Positions 16,236-25,782 of a DNA stretch of 34,747 bases are shown in pieces. Source of the stretch: Candidatus Palauibacter denitrificans (lineage in GTDB: Bacteria; Gemmatimonadota; Gemmatimonadetes; Palauibacterales; Palauibacteraceae); contig VXMQ01000174.1 in assembly GCA_009841015.1 (NCBI GenBank), forward strand, positions 1-34,747. The letters run 5' to 3'. The position numbers and the translations under genes are program-made. The notes below the pieces were generated by a model. The model worked only from the letters and a program-made list of their open reading frames with translations. It did no database searches and was not told the DNA's origin. Each line of letters opens with the position of its first letter. Positions within the stretch are counted from its first letter, which is position 1.

Positions 16236-16267
16236 GAGCGGGAGCCGGCGGCGGCGGACGGCCGGAG

Positions 16268-17122
16268 TCAGCGGCCGGGCACGGACGATGCCGTGGCGAG
16301 GCGCTCGGCCCAGCGCGCGTACACGTCGGGGCGGCGGTCACGCCAGAACAGCCGCCGGGCGGTGGAGGCCGCGCACCGCGAGAGATCCACGTCAGCATAG
16401 AGAATCGCCTCTTCCCCTTCCGGCGCCCGCGCGAGGACGACGCCCTCGGGATCGACGACGAAGGACTCTCCGGCGAAGGTGAGGCGGGGCTCCTCGCCGA
16501 CGCGATTGGCCAGCGCGGCGAAGTAGCCGTTCTGGAACGCCGCCACGCGCACCTCCGCCTCGAACAGCCCCTCGGGCCACTCTCCGACCGCACCCGCCTG
16601 CGGGATGACGACGAGCTGCGCCCCGCGTTCTCCCAGGCGCCGCATGTACTCGGGATAGTGGCGGTCGTAGCAGATCGCGACGCCCACGCGCCCCACGGCG
16701 GTGTCGTAGACGAGCGCGTCGGTGTCGCCCTTTGCGTAGTAGTGCTGCTCGTGGAAGCACGCGTACTCGGTGATGTGCATCATCCGCGTCACCCCGAGGA
16801 GCGACCCGTCCGCGTCGAAGACGGGCGTGCTGTCGTAGCACCGCCCGTCGGGTCCCAGTTCGTACTGGTTGAACACCGTGACGAGGCCGAGTTCCGCGGC
16901 GCGGGCGGCGATGCGGTCGCAGGTGGCACCGGGGATCGGCTCCGCGATCTGCGCGGCGCCGGGGTCGTCCGGCCGCTGGGGAAAGAAGCGGTCGATCGCG
17001 AGTTCGGGGAACGCCACGAGATCGGCGCCCTCCGAAGCGGCGCGCCCCATCGCGTCGAGCGCGCGTTCGAGGTTGCGGGTGCGGTCGGGCCCCGCCGACT
17101 GCTGTACAAGTGCGATCATCAT
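16268..17122 (-). CDS. Nitrilase-superfamily carbon-nitrogen hydrolase with Met at the usual catalytic Lys
   Basis: 284 residues from the first of two adjacent ATGs (17122 or 17119); an upstream extension in frame has no protein-like features. Glu40 (FPELAID) and Cys151 (AICYDRHYPE) fit two members of the Glu-Lys-Cys triad. The Lys is normally found in RKxH; here the aligned segment is TRMMHIT, with Met114. A second conserved Glu is present in ACFHEQHYYAKGD. The rest matches the N-carbamoylputrescine amidase / beta-ureidopropionase group, which cleaves C-N bonds of amides or carbamoyl compounds. The substitution may mark a distinct subgroup in which another residue takes over, or loss of activity. 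Expected cytoplasmic. First gene of a likely two-gene unit with the alpha/beta hydrolase. Confidence 0.87.
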   Translation of the reverse strand: MMIALVQQSAGPDRTRNLERALDAMGRAASEGADLVAFPELAIDRFFPQRPDDPGAAQIAEPIPGATCDRIAARAAELGLVTVFNQYELGPDGRCYDSTPVFDADGSLLGVTRMMHITEYACFHEQHYYAKGDTDALVYDTAVGRVGVAICYDRHYPEYMRRLGERGAQLVVIPQAGAVGEWPEGLFEAEVRVAAFQNGYFAALANRVGEEPRLTFAGESFVVDPEGVVLARAPEGEEAILYADVDLSRCAASTARRLFWRDRRPDVYARWAERLATASSVPGR

Positions 17123-17265
17123 CTCGTTTATGTCCTTCGCATGGATCGTTCGCGGTTCGGGGCAGGCGATTTGCCTCGGTCGCCCGGAACGGAGGATTGT
17201 CGGCGCGCGCGCCGGGACCCGCAACGGGGTCCACGGATCGCGTCGGGCTTCGTTAAGTTGCTCCC

Positions 17266-18006
17266 ATGTGCGGACGATTCAGCCTTCAGACGCCGGTGCC
17301 GGACCTGGCCGAACTGTTCGAGGCCGATCCATCGCGGCTCGATGAATGGGTCGCCCGCTACAACGTGGCGCCCACGGACGAGGTCATCGCGCTGCGGCGA
17401 GGGACCGGCGGCCGGGAACTGGTTTCGCTGCGCTGGGGGCTGATCCCGAACTGGGCGGAGGATCGCGCGTCGCTCCCGCCGATGATCAACGCCCGCGCCG
17501 AGTCGCTCGAAACCCGGCGCGCGTTTCGCGACCTCGTCATCGACCGGCGCTGCGCCGTCCTCGCCGACGGCTTCTACGAATGGAGGAAGGAGGGCGGCCT
17601 GAAGCAGCCGTACTTCATCCGCCGCCGGGACCGACGGCCGATGGCGCTCGCCGGCCTGTGGGACGTGTGGCGCGGACCGGACGGCACGATCCCCTCCTGC
17701 ACGATCGTCACGACGGACGCGAACGGACTGCTGGAACCGCTGCACGGCCGCATGCCGGTCATCCTCGAGGGCGAGGGCGCGCAGGTGTGGCTGGATCTCG
17801 ATGTCTCGGAGCGCACCATGGATCCGCTCCTGCCGTTCGACGCGGAGGCCCTGGAGGCGTTCGCGGTCAGCCGCCGGGTGAACCGCGTCGCCACGGACGA
17901 TGCGGCCTGCGCGGAGCCACGCAGCGCCCCGATCCGCGAGCCGTCAGGCTGGCGCGAGCGCCCTCCTGTGGGCGACGCGCCCGCCGATCAGCTCGGGTTC
18001 TTCTGA
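17266..18006 (+). CDS. yedK: SRAP-domain abasic-site DNA-protein crosslink protein (YedK/HMCES)
   Basis: 246 residues. It begins MCGRF; after Met removal Cys2 becomes the N-terminal residue that forms a thiazolidine with abasic sites in single-stranded DNA. The other active residues stand at Asn75 (INARAE), Glu105 (GFYEW) and His160 (LHGRMPV), the same spacing as in E. coli YedK. The protein shields abasic sites at replication forks. The C-terminal 40 residues are a less conserved tail. It is divergent from the nitrilase gene (143-base gap); no obvious LexA-type box was recognised there. Confidence 0.95.
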   Translation: MCGRFSLQTPVPDLAELFEADPSRLDEWVARYNVAPTDEVIALRRGTGGRELVSLRWGLIPNWAEDRASLPPMINARAESLETRRAFRDLVIDRRCAVLADGFYEWRKEGGLKQPYFIRRRDRRPMALAGLWDVWRGPDGTIPSCTIVTTDANGLLEPLHGRMPVILEGEGAQVWLDLDVSERTMDPLLPFDAEALEAFAVSRRVNRVATDDAACAEPRSAPIREPSGWRERPPVGDAPADQLGFF

Positions 18007-18037
18007 CGCCGATTCGGCCGCCCGCGCGGCGTTGCCC

Positions 18038-18925
18038 CTAGAAGTTGGCGACGAGCGCGATCGTCAGCGTGGAGTCCAGCTTGTGGCGCGGCACGAGGAC
18101 TGTCTCCCCGGTCGGGGTCCCGGCAGGCTGCTCGAGAGGAGCGCGGGTGAGCGCGGGCGCGTTGTCCCACGCGAGCCGCAGGCCCGTCTTCACGGCCAGC
18201 GAACTGTTGATGTCGACCGCGAGGGAGTTGGCGAAGTCGGCGCGGAGGTCCGCCGCGTCCGTGAGGTTCTCGTCCAGCGTCAGCGTGCTCTCGAGGTTGG
18301 CCGTCTCCGTCAACTGGCGGCGGAAGTTGGTGGAGACGCGGATGCCGCCGAAGCTCGCGCTCCTGTCGGGGTCATCGACGACATCGTTCTGCATCGTGAA
18401 CGTGACCCCGTAGTCGCTCTTGAGCCGGGTCCCCTCGGTGTCGATCCACATATTCCCGATGCCGCCCACCAGGGAGAGCTTGCTCTCGTAGCCGGCGAAA
18501 GTATTCCGCTCCCACCCGGCGCCGGTCGTGAGGTGGACGTGATCCGAGAACGAACGCTCGAACTCGCCCCGCGCGAAGTAGTTCTCGGCCGTCGGCTCGG
18601 GATTGGCGTCGCTCGTCACCGCGAAGCGGTCCGGAGTCCCTGTGGCGATGCGCCGGGTCGTGCCGGACTCCGTTCGAAGACCGCCCGCGCTCAGGGACAG
18701 CTCTCCCCCGCCCCATTCGCGCCGGGCGCCGCCGCCGAGGCCGAAGGTCCGTACGGTGGAGTTCCCCGACGTGAAGAGCAGGCTGAGTTCCGCGTTGTAG
18801 GACCAGCGGATCTCCGCTTCTTCCTGCACCTCGTCCTGCAGAGACGCGGCCGGCGCGACGGCCAGGATCATCATCATCCCGAAGGTGGCTCCCGACCTCC
18901 CCTCCATCCTCACGAACGACATCAT
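18038..18925 (-). CDS. DUF481 family outer-membrane beta-barrel protein
   Basis: 295 residues from the ATG at 18925 (a second ATG follows directly; a GTG at 18943 is possible). A hydrophobic N-terminal segment (FGMMMILAVAPAASL) acts as signal peptide. The mature part is alternating strands with the DUF481 (YdiY-like) pattern: WSYNAELSLLFTSGNSTVRT at the start, then repeated salt-induced-barrel-like strands, and a C-terminal LDSTLTIALVANF ending in Phe as barrel proteins do. It is therefore expected in the outer membrane; function unknown. It stands alone, convergent with yedK and divergent from the M20 gene. Confidence 0.85.
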   Translation of the reverse strand: MMSFVRMEGRSGATFGMMMILAVAPAASLQDEVQEEAEIRWSYNAELSLLFTSGNSTVRTFGLGGGARREWGGGELSLSAGGLRTESGTTRRIATGTPDRFAVTSDANPEPTAENYFARGEFERSFSDHVHLTTGAGWERNTFAGYESKLSLVGGIGNMWIDTEGTRLKSDYGVTFTMQNDVVDDPDRSASFGGIRVSTNFRRQLTETANLESTLTLDENLTDAADLRADFANSLAVDINSSLAVKTGLRLAWDNAPALTRAPLEQPAGTPTGETVLVPRHKLDSTLTIALVANF

Positions 18926-19074
18926 GTTCTGCCCCCAAACCACCGTGATCGGTACGAGAAATGGCGACCAAGGCTAGCCAGACGCGCTTCGCCGGGCCAG
19001 CTTCCTCAGACGTTCTATCCGTCCCTCTTCGAGGAGTTCCAGAAAGCATGTCCAGGTCAGACAGGCACCGCTTG

Positions 19075-20517
19075 ATGAACAGGAAACTCCACGTTCGCCG
19101 ACTCGTCGTCGGCGCCTTCGTGGCCGTACTCCCGCTGCCCGTCGCGGCGGCTCAGGACGCACAGATCGCGGCGATCGAGGCGCGCCGCGACCACTACGGG
19201 AGCGTGGCGCGCCAGATCTGGGAGTGGGCCGAGGTCGGCTACCAGGAGGAAAAGAGTTCGGAGTTGCTGAAGGGCGAACTCGAGGCGGCGGGATTCTCGG
19301 TCGAATCGGGGGTCGCCGACATGCCCACGGCGTTCGTGGCGAGCTTCGGCTCCGGCGGCCCGGTCATCGGGATTCTGGCCGAGTACGACGCGCTGCCGGG
19401 CATCTCCCAGGACGCGGTGCCCGTGCGCTCCCCCATCATCATCGGAGGCGCGGGCCACGCGTGCGGACACCACCTGTTCGGCGCGGGCTCCGTGGCGGCG
19501 GCCATCGCGGTCAAGGAATGGCTGGAGGAGACGGGACACGAGGGGACGATCCGGCTCTACGGCACGCCGGCCGAGGAGGGAGGCGCGGGGAAGGTGTACA
19601 TGGTGCGCGCGGGTCTGTTCGACGACGTGGATGTGGCGCTGCACTGGCATCCCGGCGCGCGGAACAGCGCGAGGGTGGGGCGCTCGCTGGCCAACAAGTC
19701 CGCCAAGTTCCGCTTCCGGGGCTATTCCGCGCATGCGGCGGGCGCGCCGGAGCGGGGACGGAGCGCGCTCGACGGGGTCGAGGCGATGAACCACATGGTG
19801 AACCTCATGCGCGAGCACGTTCCGCAGGAGACGCGGATTCACTACGTGATTACGCAGGGCGGGTTCGCGCCCAACGTCGTGCCGGACTTCGCGGAGGTCT
19901 ACTACTACGTCCGGCACCCGGACGCCCCCACCGTGCTCAGGCTGTTCGAGCGGGTGGCGCGCGCCGCCGAGGGTGCGGCGATGGGTACCGGGACCGGGAT
20001 GGAATACGAGGTGATCCACGGGCTGTACGACCTCGTGCCCAACGTCGCCCTCGGACAGGTAATGGACGCGAATCTGCGCAAGGTCGGAGGCGTGGAGTAC
20101 ACGGAGGCGGAGCGGGCCTTCGCCCGGCAGATCCACGACTCCTTCGTAGGCGGTTCCGCCTCGCCTCTGGGCTCCGAGGCCGAGATCGAGGAGTTCGGGG
20201 TCGACCCCGCGGGCGGCGGATCGACCGATGTCGGCGACGTCAGCTGGGTCGTGCCGACGACGGGGCTGTCGACGGCCACCTGGGTGCCGGGCACGTCTGC
20301 GCACAGCTGGCAGGCCGTGGCGGCCGGGGGCACCGATATCGGGACCAAGGGGATGATCGTCGCGGCGAAGACGCTCGCCCTGACGACGATCGAGCTCTTC
20401 CAGAGCCCGGACGTGATCGCCGCCGCGTGGGAGGAACTGAGGGCGCACCGCGGCGCGGACTTCGAGTATTCCGCGCTGCTCGGCGACCGCCCGCCGCCGC
20501 TGGACTACCGGCGCTGA
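19075..20517 (+). CDS. Exported M20 family amidohydrolase (AbgB-like)
   Basis: 480 residues from ATG 19075, which opens a signal peptide (RKLHVRRL, hydrophobic core, VAAAQ); ATG 19048 with GAGGAG upstream is the alternative and only lengthens the n-region. The M20 peptidase fold shows GILAEYDALPG, the metal-binding GHACGHH, PAEEGGAGK with the metal/catalytic Glu pair, and ALHWHPG. This pattern is closest to AbgB, the subunit of p-aminobenzoyl-glutamate hydrolase, and related aminoacylases, which cut amide bonds of N-acyl amino acids. A small dimerisation (lid) domain lies around residues 200-310. Periplasmic location is inferred from the signal. Its last 13 bases overlap the convergent ankyrin gene. 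Confidence 0.9.
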   Translation: MNRKLHVRRLVVGAFVAVLPLPVAAAQDAQIAAIEARRDHYGSVARQIWEWAEVGYQEEKSSELLKGELEAAGFSVESGVADMPTAFVASFGSGGPVIGILAEYDALPGISQDAVPVRSPIIIGGAGHACGHHLFGAGSVAAAIAVKEWLEETGHEGTIRLYGTPAEEGGAGKVYMVRAGLFDDVDVALHWHPGARNSARVGRSLANKSAKFRFRGYSAHAAGAPERGRSALDGVEAMNHMVNLMREHVPQETRIHYVITQGGFAPNVVPDFAEVYYYVRHPDAPTVLRLFERVARAAEGAAMGTGTGMEYEVIHGLYDLVPNVALGQVMDANLRKVGGVEYTEAERAFARQIHDSFVGGSASPLGSEAEIEEFGVDPAGGGSTDVGDVSWVVPTTGLSTATWVPGTSAHSWQAVAAGGTDIGTKGMIVAAKTLALTTIELFQSPDVIAAAWEELRAHRGADFEYSALLGDRPPPLDYRR

Positions 20518-23500
20518 TCCGCTGCGGAAGACTCGGCGGCATCTTCCTGGCCGGGCTCGTTCTCCCGCGACTCCGCGAACCGCCGCACGACTTCCCAGCC
20601 CTGCAGCCACATGTTGTCCGCCGCATAGTCCATGGGGGTCCTGCCGTAACGGTCGACGGCGCCCGGATCGGCGCCCAGTTCGAGTAGAGCCGGGAAAAGG
20701 ATAGGGTTGCGCAGGGCGGCCAGGTGCAGCGGAGACCACTCCGAACCGCCGCGGGCATTCACATCGGCGCCCGCACGCACGAGCAAGGCGGGCACGGCCG
20801 GGTGGGGATTGGCGGACACGGCCCAGTAGAGCGGGGTCGCGGAGGGATGCGACAGCCGGTTCAGGTCGCCCTCGGCGTTCACGTCGGCTCCGGCTTCAAT
20901 CAGCTTGGCGACCGCTGCGGAATCGCCGGGCCCCATGACGGCTTCGTGCAGGGGGGTCCGGATGCCGGCTTCGTGCGACAGCGTCACGCGTCCGCCCCAC
21001 GGCGTGGGACCGCGAACCATCCTTGCAGCCGCCATGCTCTCGCGGTCCGACCACGCTTCGTCGCTCGCGCCCCGCGCGTTCACATCGGCTCCGGCGTCCA
21101 GCAACGCCGTCAGAATGTCCGGGTTTCGGTTGCCTGCCGCCGCTTCGTGAAGCGGGGTCCTGCCCCCCGGTAGCCTGGCGTTCACATCTGCGCCCCGGCT
21201 CACAAGCAGGGCGACGACGGCCGGATTCGCGTTCTCGGCGGCGGCGCGGTGGAGCGGCGTCCTTCCGCCGGCCGCCACCGCTTGCGCGTCGGCTCCGGCA
21301 TCGAGCAACGTGGCGGCGACCGCCACCGTCTCGTTACGTGCGGCTTCGTGCAGCGGCGTGACGTCCCACCCGGTATCCGGCTCGTGCGGTAGCGATGTCG
21401 CCCAGGCGTTCACCTCGGCCCCGGCCGCAATCAGGGCGTCGATCACGGCGGGTTCGCTGCTGTCGCGGGCGCCGTAGTGCAACGGCGTGTAGTGGCGCCG
21501 GTTGCGTGCGTTCACGTCCGCTCCGGCCTCGACCAGCAGTGCGATGACCGCGGGATCCCGGGTCCATCCGGCCGCCACGTGAAGCGGCGTGGAGCCGCCG
21601 CCGTAGGACTCCGGTCGGCCCGAGGGGTTTCTCACCTGATCGTACTGCACCGCAGCCTCGATGGCCGCACCGGACTCCAGGCAGGCGACCACGACATCTG
21701 CCGTCGCGTGCCGGAAGAACACCGGATCCGGCCAGCGGCCGCAGTTCGCGGGGTCGGCGACGGTACCTGAGTCGTCGACGAGACCCGGATCGGCGCCCAG
21801 TTCCAGCAGGACGGCCGCGACGGCGGCGTTCCGCTCCCGCGTGGCCCTGTGGAGCGGGGTTTCACCGTTTTGGGCGCGCGCGTTCACGTCGGCGCCGGCA
21901 CGCACGAGCAGCCGAACGACGGCCGGGTGCCCCCCGCGTCCCGACGCCCGGAACAGGGGGGTCCCGCCGGACTCGTCGCGTCCGTTTACGTCGGCGCCGG
22001 CGTCCAGCAGGGCCGCGGCGGCGGCGGTGTTGTCGAAAGGAGCCTCCGCGGCAACGTGCAGGGGCGTGCGGCCCTCTCGGCCGCGAGCGCTCGGATCGGC
22101 GCCGCCGGCCAGCAGAGCCGCCACCGCATCCGGCAACGGGAAGAAGAGGAACGAGCGCCCGGAGGAGTAGCCGCCTGCCGCAGCCCGGTGCAGCGGCGTC
22201 TCACCCTCTGCATCTCGTGCGTTCGCGTCCTCCCCGGCCCCGAGCAGTACCGCGATCGCGGCTGGGAGGAAGTAGCGGTTCCCTTCGCGCCTCCTCATCA
22301 GGTCATGGAGCGGCGAGTGACCCCAGCCATCGAGGACATTCACCTCCGCTCCGGCCTCGATACACCCCTCGAGGCTGACGATCGGAGCTTCCGTGAACCA
22401 GATATGGGTCGCCCAATCGCAGACCGGAATGGCGGAAGGCGTCGTCGACGACAGCCCCGGTTCCCCGGGTGACCCCAGTTCCAGCAGCTTGGTCACGAAC
22501 ACGCTGTTGCCCTGCCTGGCCGCGGCTTCCAACGCAGTTTCCCCTCTGCCGTTGCGCGCCCCCATGTCTGCACCCCCGCGAACGAGCTCCGCGACAAGCG
22601 CCGTGTCGCGGTCGAATGCGGTCAGGTCGTCGGGCGAGTTCCGCGTGGACAAGCGCGGCGGTGCGTTGAAGGGAATGGCCAGGGATGGCGAACCCCGGGG
22701 CTGCGTGCTCGAGAGGGCGCGGTGCAGAGGCGTGTCTCCATCGCCGGTACGCGCGTTGGCGTCGGCTCCTGCCTCCAGAAGCACTCTTGCGGCGACGAGG
22801 TTGTGCCCGGCGGCTGCGCGGTGGAGCGGTGTGGCGCCCTGGGCATCCGGCGAATTCGGGTCCGCGCCGCCGGCCAGCAGGGCGAGAATCTGCGCCCGGT
22901 CGTCGTTCTGGTCAGCCGCGACGTGCAGCGGAGTCCGCCCGTCCACGTCTCGGACAGCGGGGTCCGCGCCGCGTTCCAGCAGCAAGGCGACCGGTTCCAC
23001 GGAGGACCCTGGCCCCTGCATCGCGGAGTGTAGCGGCGTCCGATTCGCATCGTTGCGAGCGTTCACGTCCGCTGCGGCCTCCAGCAGGACCGTGATCGTG
23101 AGGCCGGCGCCGCCGCGGGATGCCCAGTGGAGCGGGGTGTCACCGCTCCGGTCCGCGGCGTACACGGCCGCTCCGGCGTCGATGAGCGCCCGGGCGACAT
23201 CGGCAGCATCGTTTACCGTTGCGCGATGCAGTGGAGTCCCGCCGAGTTCGTCGCGGACATTCAAGTCGGCGCCGGCCTCCACCAGCAGGGTCACGGCGGT
23301 GAGATCGCTCTCGGAAGCCACCCGGTGCAACGCGGTCATCATACGATCATCCGGCACATTCGGATCGGCTCCCGCCTCCAGCAGCAGCGCAACGGCGCCG
23401 TTGTCCCCCGACCCCCGCCACGTTCCGATCGCCAGGTACAGGGGCGTCTCCCCGGCAGAGTTGGGCGCGTCGATGTCCCAGCCGGCTGCCAGGCACTCAC

Positions 23501-25778
23501 GGACGCCCTCGACGTCGACGTATTCGCGAAACAGCCGGGTGTCCCAATTGTCGCATGTCCGCGGTTCGGCGACTCTGCCGCGATCGTTGAGTGCCGTCGA
23601 ATCGGCGCCCAGTTCCAGCAGCCTCTCGACCACCGAGTTGTGGTTGTGCCAGGCGATGTGCAGGGGCGTGTTGCCCATGGCGTCTCTCGCGTCCAGATCG
23701 GCTCCGGCCGACACCAGCGCGGCGATGACGGAGGCGCTCTCGAATTCGGCCGCCTCGTGCATGGGCGTTCTGCCCCTGAGGTCCCTCGCGTCGACGTTCG
23801 CGCCCGCCGCCAACAGCGGGGCAAGGGCGCGGGGGCCGTACCCCGCGTACAGGTGCAGGGGGGTTCTGCCCCACGCATCCGCGAGATTCGCCTCGGCGCC
23901 AGCCTCCAATAGCGCGGTGATCACATCCTCGCTTCTGGCCCCGAACAGCGGCGCGGCGCCCATCCAGTTGCGGGCGTTGACGTCCGAGCCGGCCGCCAGG
24001 AGAGCAGCGACGACGGCGGGGCCGGATCTGCTCGAGGCGATGTGCAGCGGACTCGTGCCGTCGTGGCTGCGGGCGTTGACGTCCGCGCCTGCCTCCAGCA
24101 GCCGTGTCCGTGTTGCGGGGCTACGCGCCCGCACGGCGCCGTGGAGCGGGGTCTCGCCCACGAGGTCGCGCGCGTTGACGTCCGCACCGGCCTCGAGAAG
24201 GAAAGCCACGGCGGCGGAGTCGGCGGTCGACACGGCATGATGCAGGAGGGTCCAGCCGCCGTCGTCCCGGGCTTCGAGATCCTGGCCGGCGGCCACGCAC
24301 GCGGTCATCCGTTCGACGGTGGCGGTCTCCAGGAACTCGCGGTTAGGCCAATTCTCGCAGTGGGCCGGATCGGCCACCTCGCCCATGTCGTTGCGCGCCG
24401 AGGGGTCCGCGCCGAGTTCCAGCAATCTCCGCACCACAGCGGGATCCGGCCCCCGTCGACGGCCCCGCGATTTCCCGTGCAGGGGTGTGTTGCCTCCGTC
24501 GTCGCGCGCGTTCACATCCGCTCCGGCGGCCACGAGAGCGGTGACGATACCGGGTTCGCGGCTGGTCGCAGCGGTGGCGTGCAGGGCGGTCCGCCCCTCC
24601 TCCGCCCGGGCGTGTACATCCGCGCCGGCCTCCACCAGCAGCGTAGTGGTGGCGGGGTTGGAGCCCCATCGCGCCGCCTTCCACACCGCGGTCTCCCCGG
24701 ATTCGTCCCGCGCATTCACATCCGCGCCGGCGGCCAGGAGGGCCGCGACCAGGGGGGACGAGTGATTACCGGCCGCTGCGTGAAGGGGGGTCCTGCCGCC
24801 CCGATCGCGCGCGTTCACGTCGGCTCCGGCAGCCACCACCGCCGCCACCGAGGCCGGGTCGCGGTTTGTGTGCAACGGGGTTTCGCCGTCCATGGTCCGG
24901 GCGTTCACATCCGCTCCGGCTGCGAGCAGGGCGGAAAGGGCGGCGGGATCGGCGTTCCCGTCCGAGAGCAACACATGCAGCGGCGTCATGCCGCGCTCGT
25001 CGCGGACGTTCGCATTCACCCCCGCCGCAAGGAACGCGGCCACCTTGGCCTGCACGGATCCTCCGCGCGCCGCCGCATGGAGCGGCGTGGACCCCCGCCC
25101 GTCCCGCGCCTCCGGATCGGCGCCGGCCGCCAACAGGGTGGAGATCGTGGCGGCCCCCCGAGTCCGTGCAGCCGCGTGCAATGGAGTTCCGCCCTCGTCG
25201 TCCCGGGCGTCGACCTCGGCCCCGGCCGCCAACAGGACCGTGAGGACGGTGCCGTCCCCGCCCCCGTGTGCCCATCGATGCAAGGGCGTTTCTCCCCGGT
25301 CGTCCCGCGCCTCCGGATTCGCGCCGACTTCCAGCAGCCGCAGCACCACGGCGAGAGCCTCGTTCTCGACCGCGAGGTGCAGGGGCGTGTTGCCGTAAGA
25401 GTCGGTCGCGGTCCGGTCGGCGCCGGCGGCCAGCAGACCGGAAACGACCGCGGGGCTGCGGCTCCCCGCCGCCTCGTGCAGCGGGGTCCTGCCGTTTCGG
25501 TCGCGTCCGTTCACATCGGCGCCGGCACGTGCGAGGGCCGCAATGACCGCCGAATCGCGGCTGACGCGAGCCGCCACATGGAGATAGGTCACACCGAGTG
25601 TATCCGGCGCGGCGATATCGAGCCCGGCTTCCAGGCAACTCCTCACCTGCTCGGCCGTGGCCCGCGAGAAGAAGTCCTCGGAGCCCCAGTTCGCACAACC
25701 CTCCTGAGCAGCCGCAGGAGCCGGGTAGACCAGGACGAGAAGCGGAACGAGGGCCGTGGGCCGACGGAGTTGCTTCAC
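20505..25778 (-). CDS. Giant exported ankyrin-repeat protein built of five Cys-capped modules
   Basis: 1757 residues from GTG 25778. Residues 1-25 are a cleavable signal peptide (LVPLLVLVYPAPAAAQ), so the protein is exported. About 42 ankyrin repeats follow, most reading (R/E/N)TPLHxAA...LLxAGADVNARD. The chain is divided into five super-modules. Each opens with a non-ankyrin cap holding a Cys, usually a Trp three residues on, one or two Phe, and a second Cys 19-20 residues later that begins an AG(x)D(I/L) helix-turn. First Cys of the caps: 28, 474, 742, 1120 and 1346. Modules end in LLELGADP...-like segments. The paired Cys suggest disulfides outside the cytoplasm. There is no enzymatic domain and no membrane anchor at the C-terminus (Glu/Asp/Arg-rich tail). 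Ankyrin proteins bind other proteins; in symbionts some interact with host cells, which is possible but unproven here. It lies 4 bases after the small membrane-protein gene, so they form an operon. Confidence 0.93.
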   Translation of the reverse strand: MKQLRRPTALVPLLVLVYPAPAAAQEGCANWGSEDFFSRATAEQVRSCLEAGLDIAAPDTLGVTYLHVAARVSRDSAVIAALARAGADVNGRDRNGRTPLHEAAGSRSPAVVSGLLAAGADRTATDSYGNTPLHLAVENEALAVVLRLLEVGANPEARDDRGETPLHRWAHGGGDGTVLTVLLAAGAEVDARDDEGGTPLHAAARTRGAATISTLLAAGADPEARDGRGSTPLHAAARGGSVQAKVAAFLAAGVNANVRDERGMTPLHVLLSDGNADPAALSALLAAGADVNARTMDGETPLHTNRDPASVAAVVAAGADVNARDRGGRTPLHAAAGNHSSPLVAALLAAGADVNARDESGETAVWKAARWGSNPATTTLLVEAGADVHARAEEGRTALHATAATSREPGIVTALVAAGADVNARDDGGNTPLHGKSRGRRRGPDPAVVRRLLELGADPSARNDMGEVADPAHCENWPNREFLETATVERMTACVAAGQDLEARDDGGWTLLHHAVSTADSAAVAFLLEAGADVNARDLVGETPLHGAVRARSPATRTRLLEAGADVNARSHDGTSPLHIASSRSGPAVVAALLAAGSDVNARNWMGAAPLFGARSEDVITALLEAGAEANLADAWGRTPLHLYAGYGPRALAPLLAAGANVDARDLRGRTPMHEAAEFESASVIAALVSAGADLDARDAMGNTPLHIAWHNHNSVVERLLELGADSTALNDRGRVAEPRTCDNWDTRLFREYVDVEGVRECLAAGWDIDAPNSAGETPLYLAIGTWRGSGDNGAVALLLEAGADPNVPDDRMMTALHRVASESDLTAVTLLVEAGADLNVRDELGGTPLHRATVNDAADVARALIDAGAAVYAADRSGDTPLHWASRGGAGLTITVLLEAAADVNARNDANRTPLHSAMQGPGSSVEPVALLLERGADPAVRDVDGRTPLHVAADQNDDRAQILALLAGGADPNSPDAQGATPLHRAAAGHNLVAARVLLEAGADANARTGDGDTPLHRALSSTQPRGSPSLAIPFNAPPRLSTRNSPDDLTAFDRDTALVAELVRGGADMGARNGRGETALEAAARQGNSVFVTKLLELGSPGEPGLSSTTPSAIPVCDWATHIWFTEAPIVSLEGCIEAGAEVNVLDGWGHSPLHDLMRRREGNRYFLPAAIAVLLGAGEDANARDAEGETPLHRAAAGGYSSGRSFLFFPLPDAVAALLAGGADPSARGREGRTPLHVAAEAPFDNTAAAAALLDAGADVNGRDESGGTPLFRASGRGGHPAVVRLLVRAGADVNARAQNGETPLHRATRERNAAVAAVLLELGADPGLVDDSGTVADPANCGRWPDPVFFRHATADVVVACLESGAAIEAAVQYDQVRNPSGRPESYGGGSTPLHVAAGWTRDPAVIALLVEAGADVNARNRRHYTPLHYGARDSSEPAVIDALIAAGAEVNAWATSLPHEPDTGWDVTPLHEAARNETVAVAATLLDAGADAQAVAAGGRTPLHRAAAENANPAVVALLVSRGADVNARLPGGRTPLHEAAAGNRNPDILTALLDAGADVNARGASDEAWSDRESMAAARMVRGPTPWGGRVTLSHEAGIRTPLHEAVMGPGDSAAVAKLIEAGADVNAEGDLNRLSHPSATPLYWAVSANPHPAVPALLVRAGADVNARGGSEWSPLHLAALRNPILFPALLELGADPGAVDRYGRTPMDYAADNMWLQGWEVVRRFAESRENEPGQEDAAESSAADQRR
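20570..25697 (-). repeat. Ankyrin super-repeat array, five modules
   Basis: Coding repeat within the giant protein. Cap Cys codons lie at 25695-25697, 24357-24359, 23553-23555, 22419-22421 and 21741-21743, giving modules of about 446, 268, 378, 226 and 411 residues. Module ends are alike (for example LLELGADPSARNDMGEVADP against LLELGADPGLVDDSGTVADP), which points to duplication of a cap-plus-ankyrin unit followed by gain or loss of single repeats. Confidence 0.8.
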
Positions 25779-25782
25779 CTTA

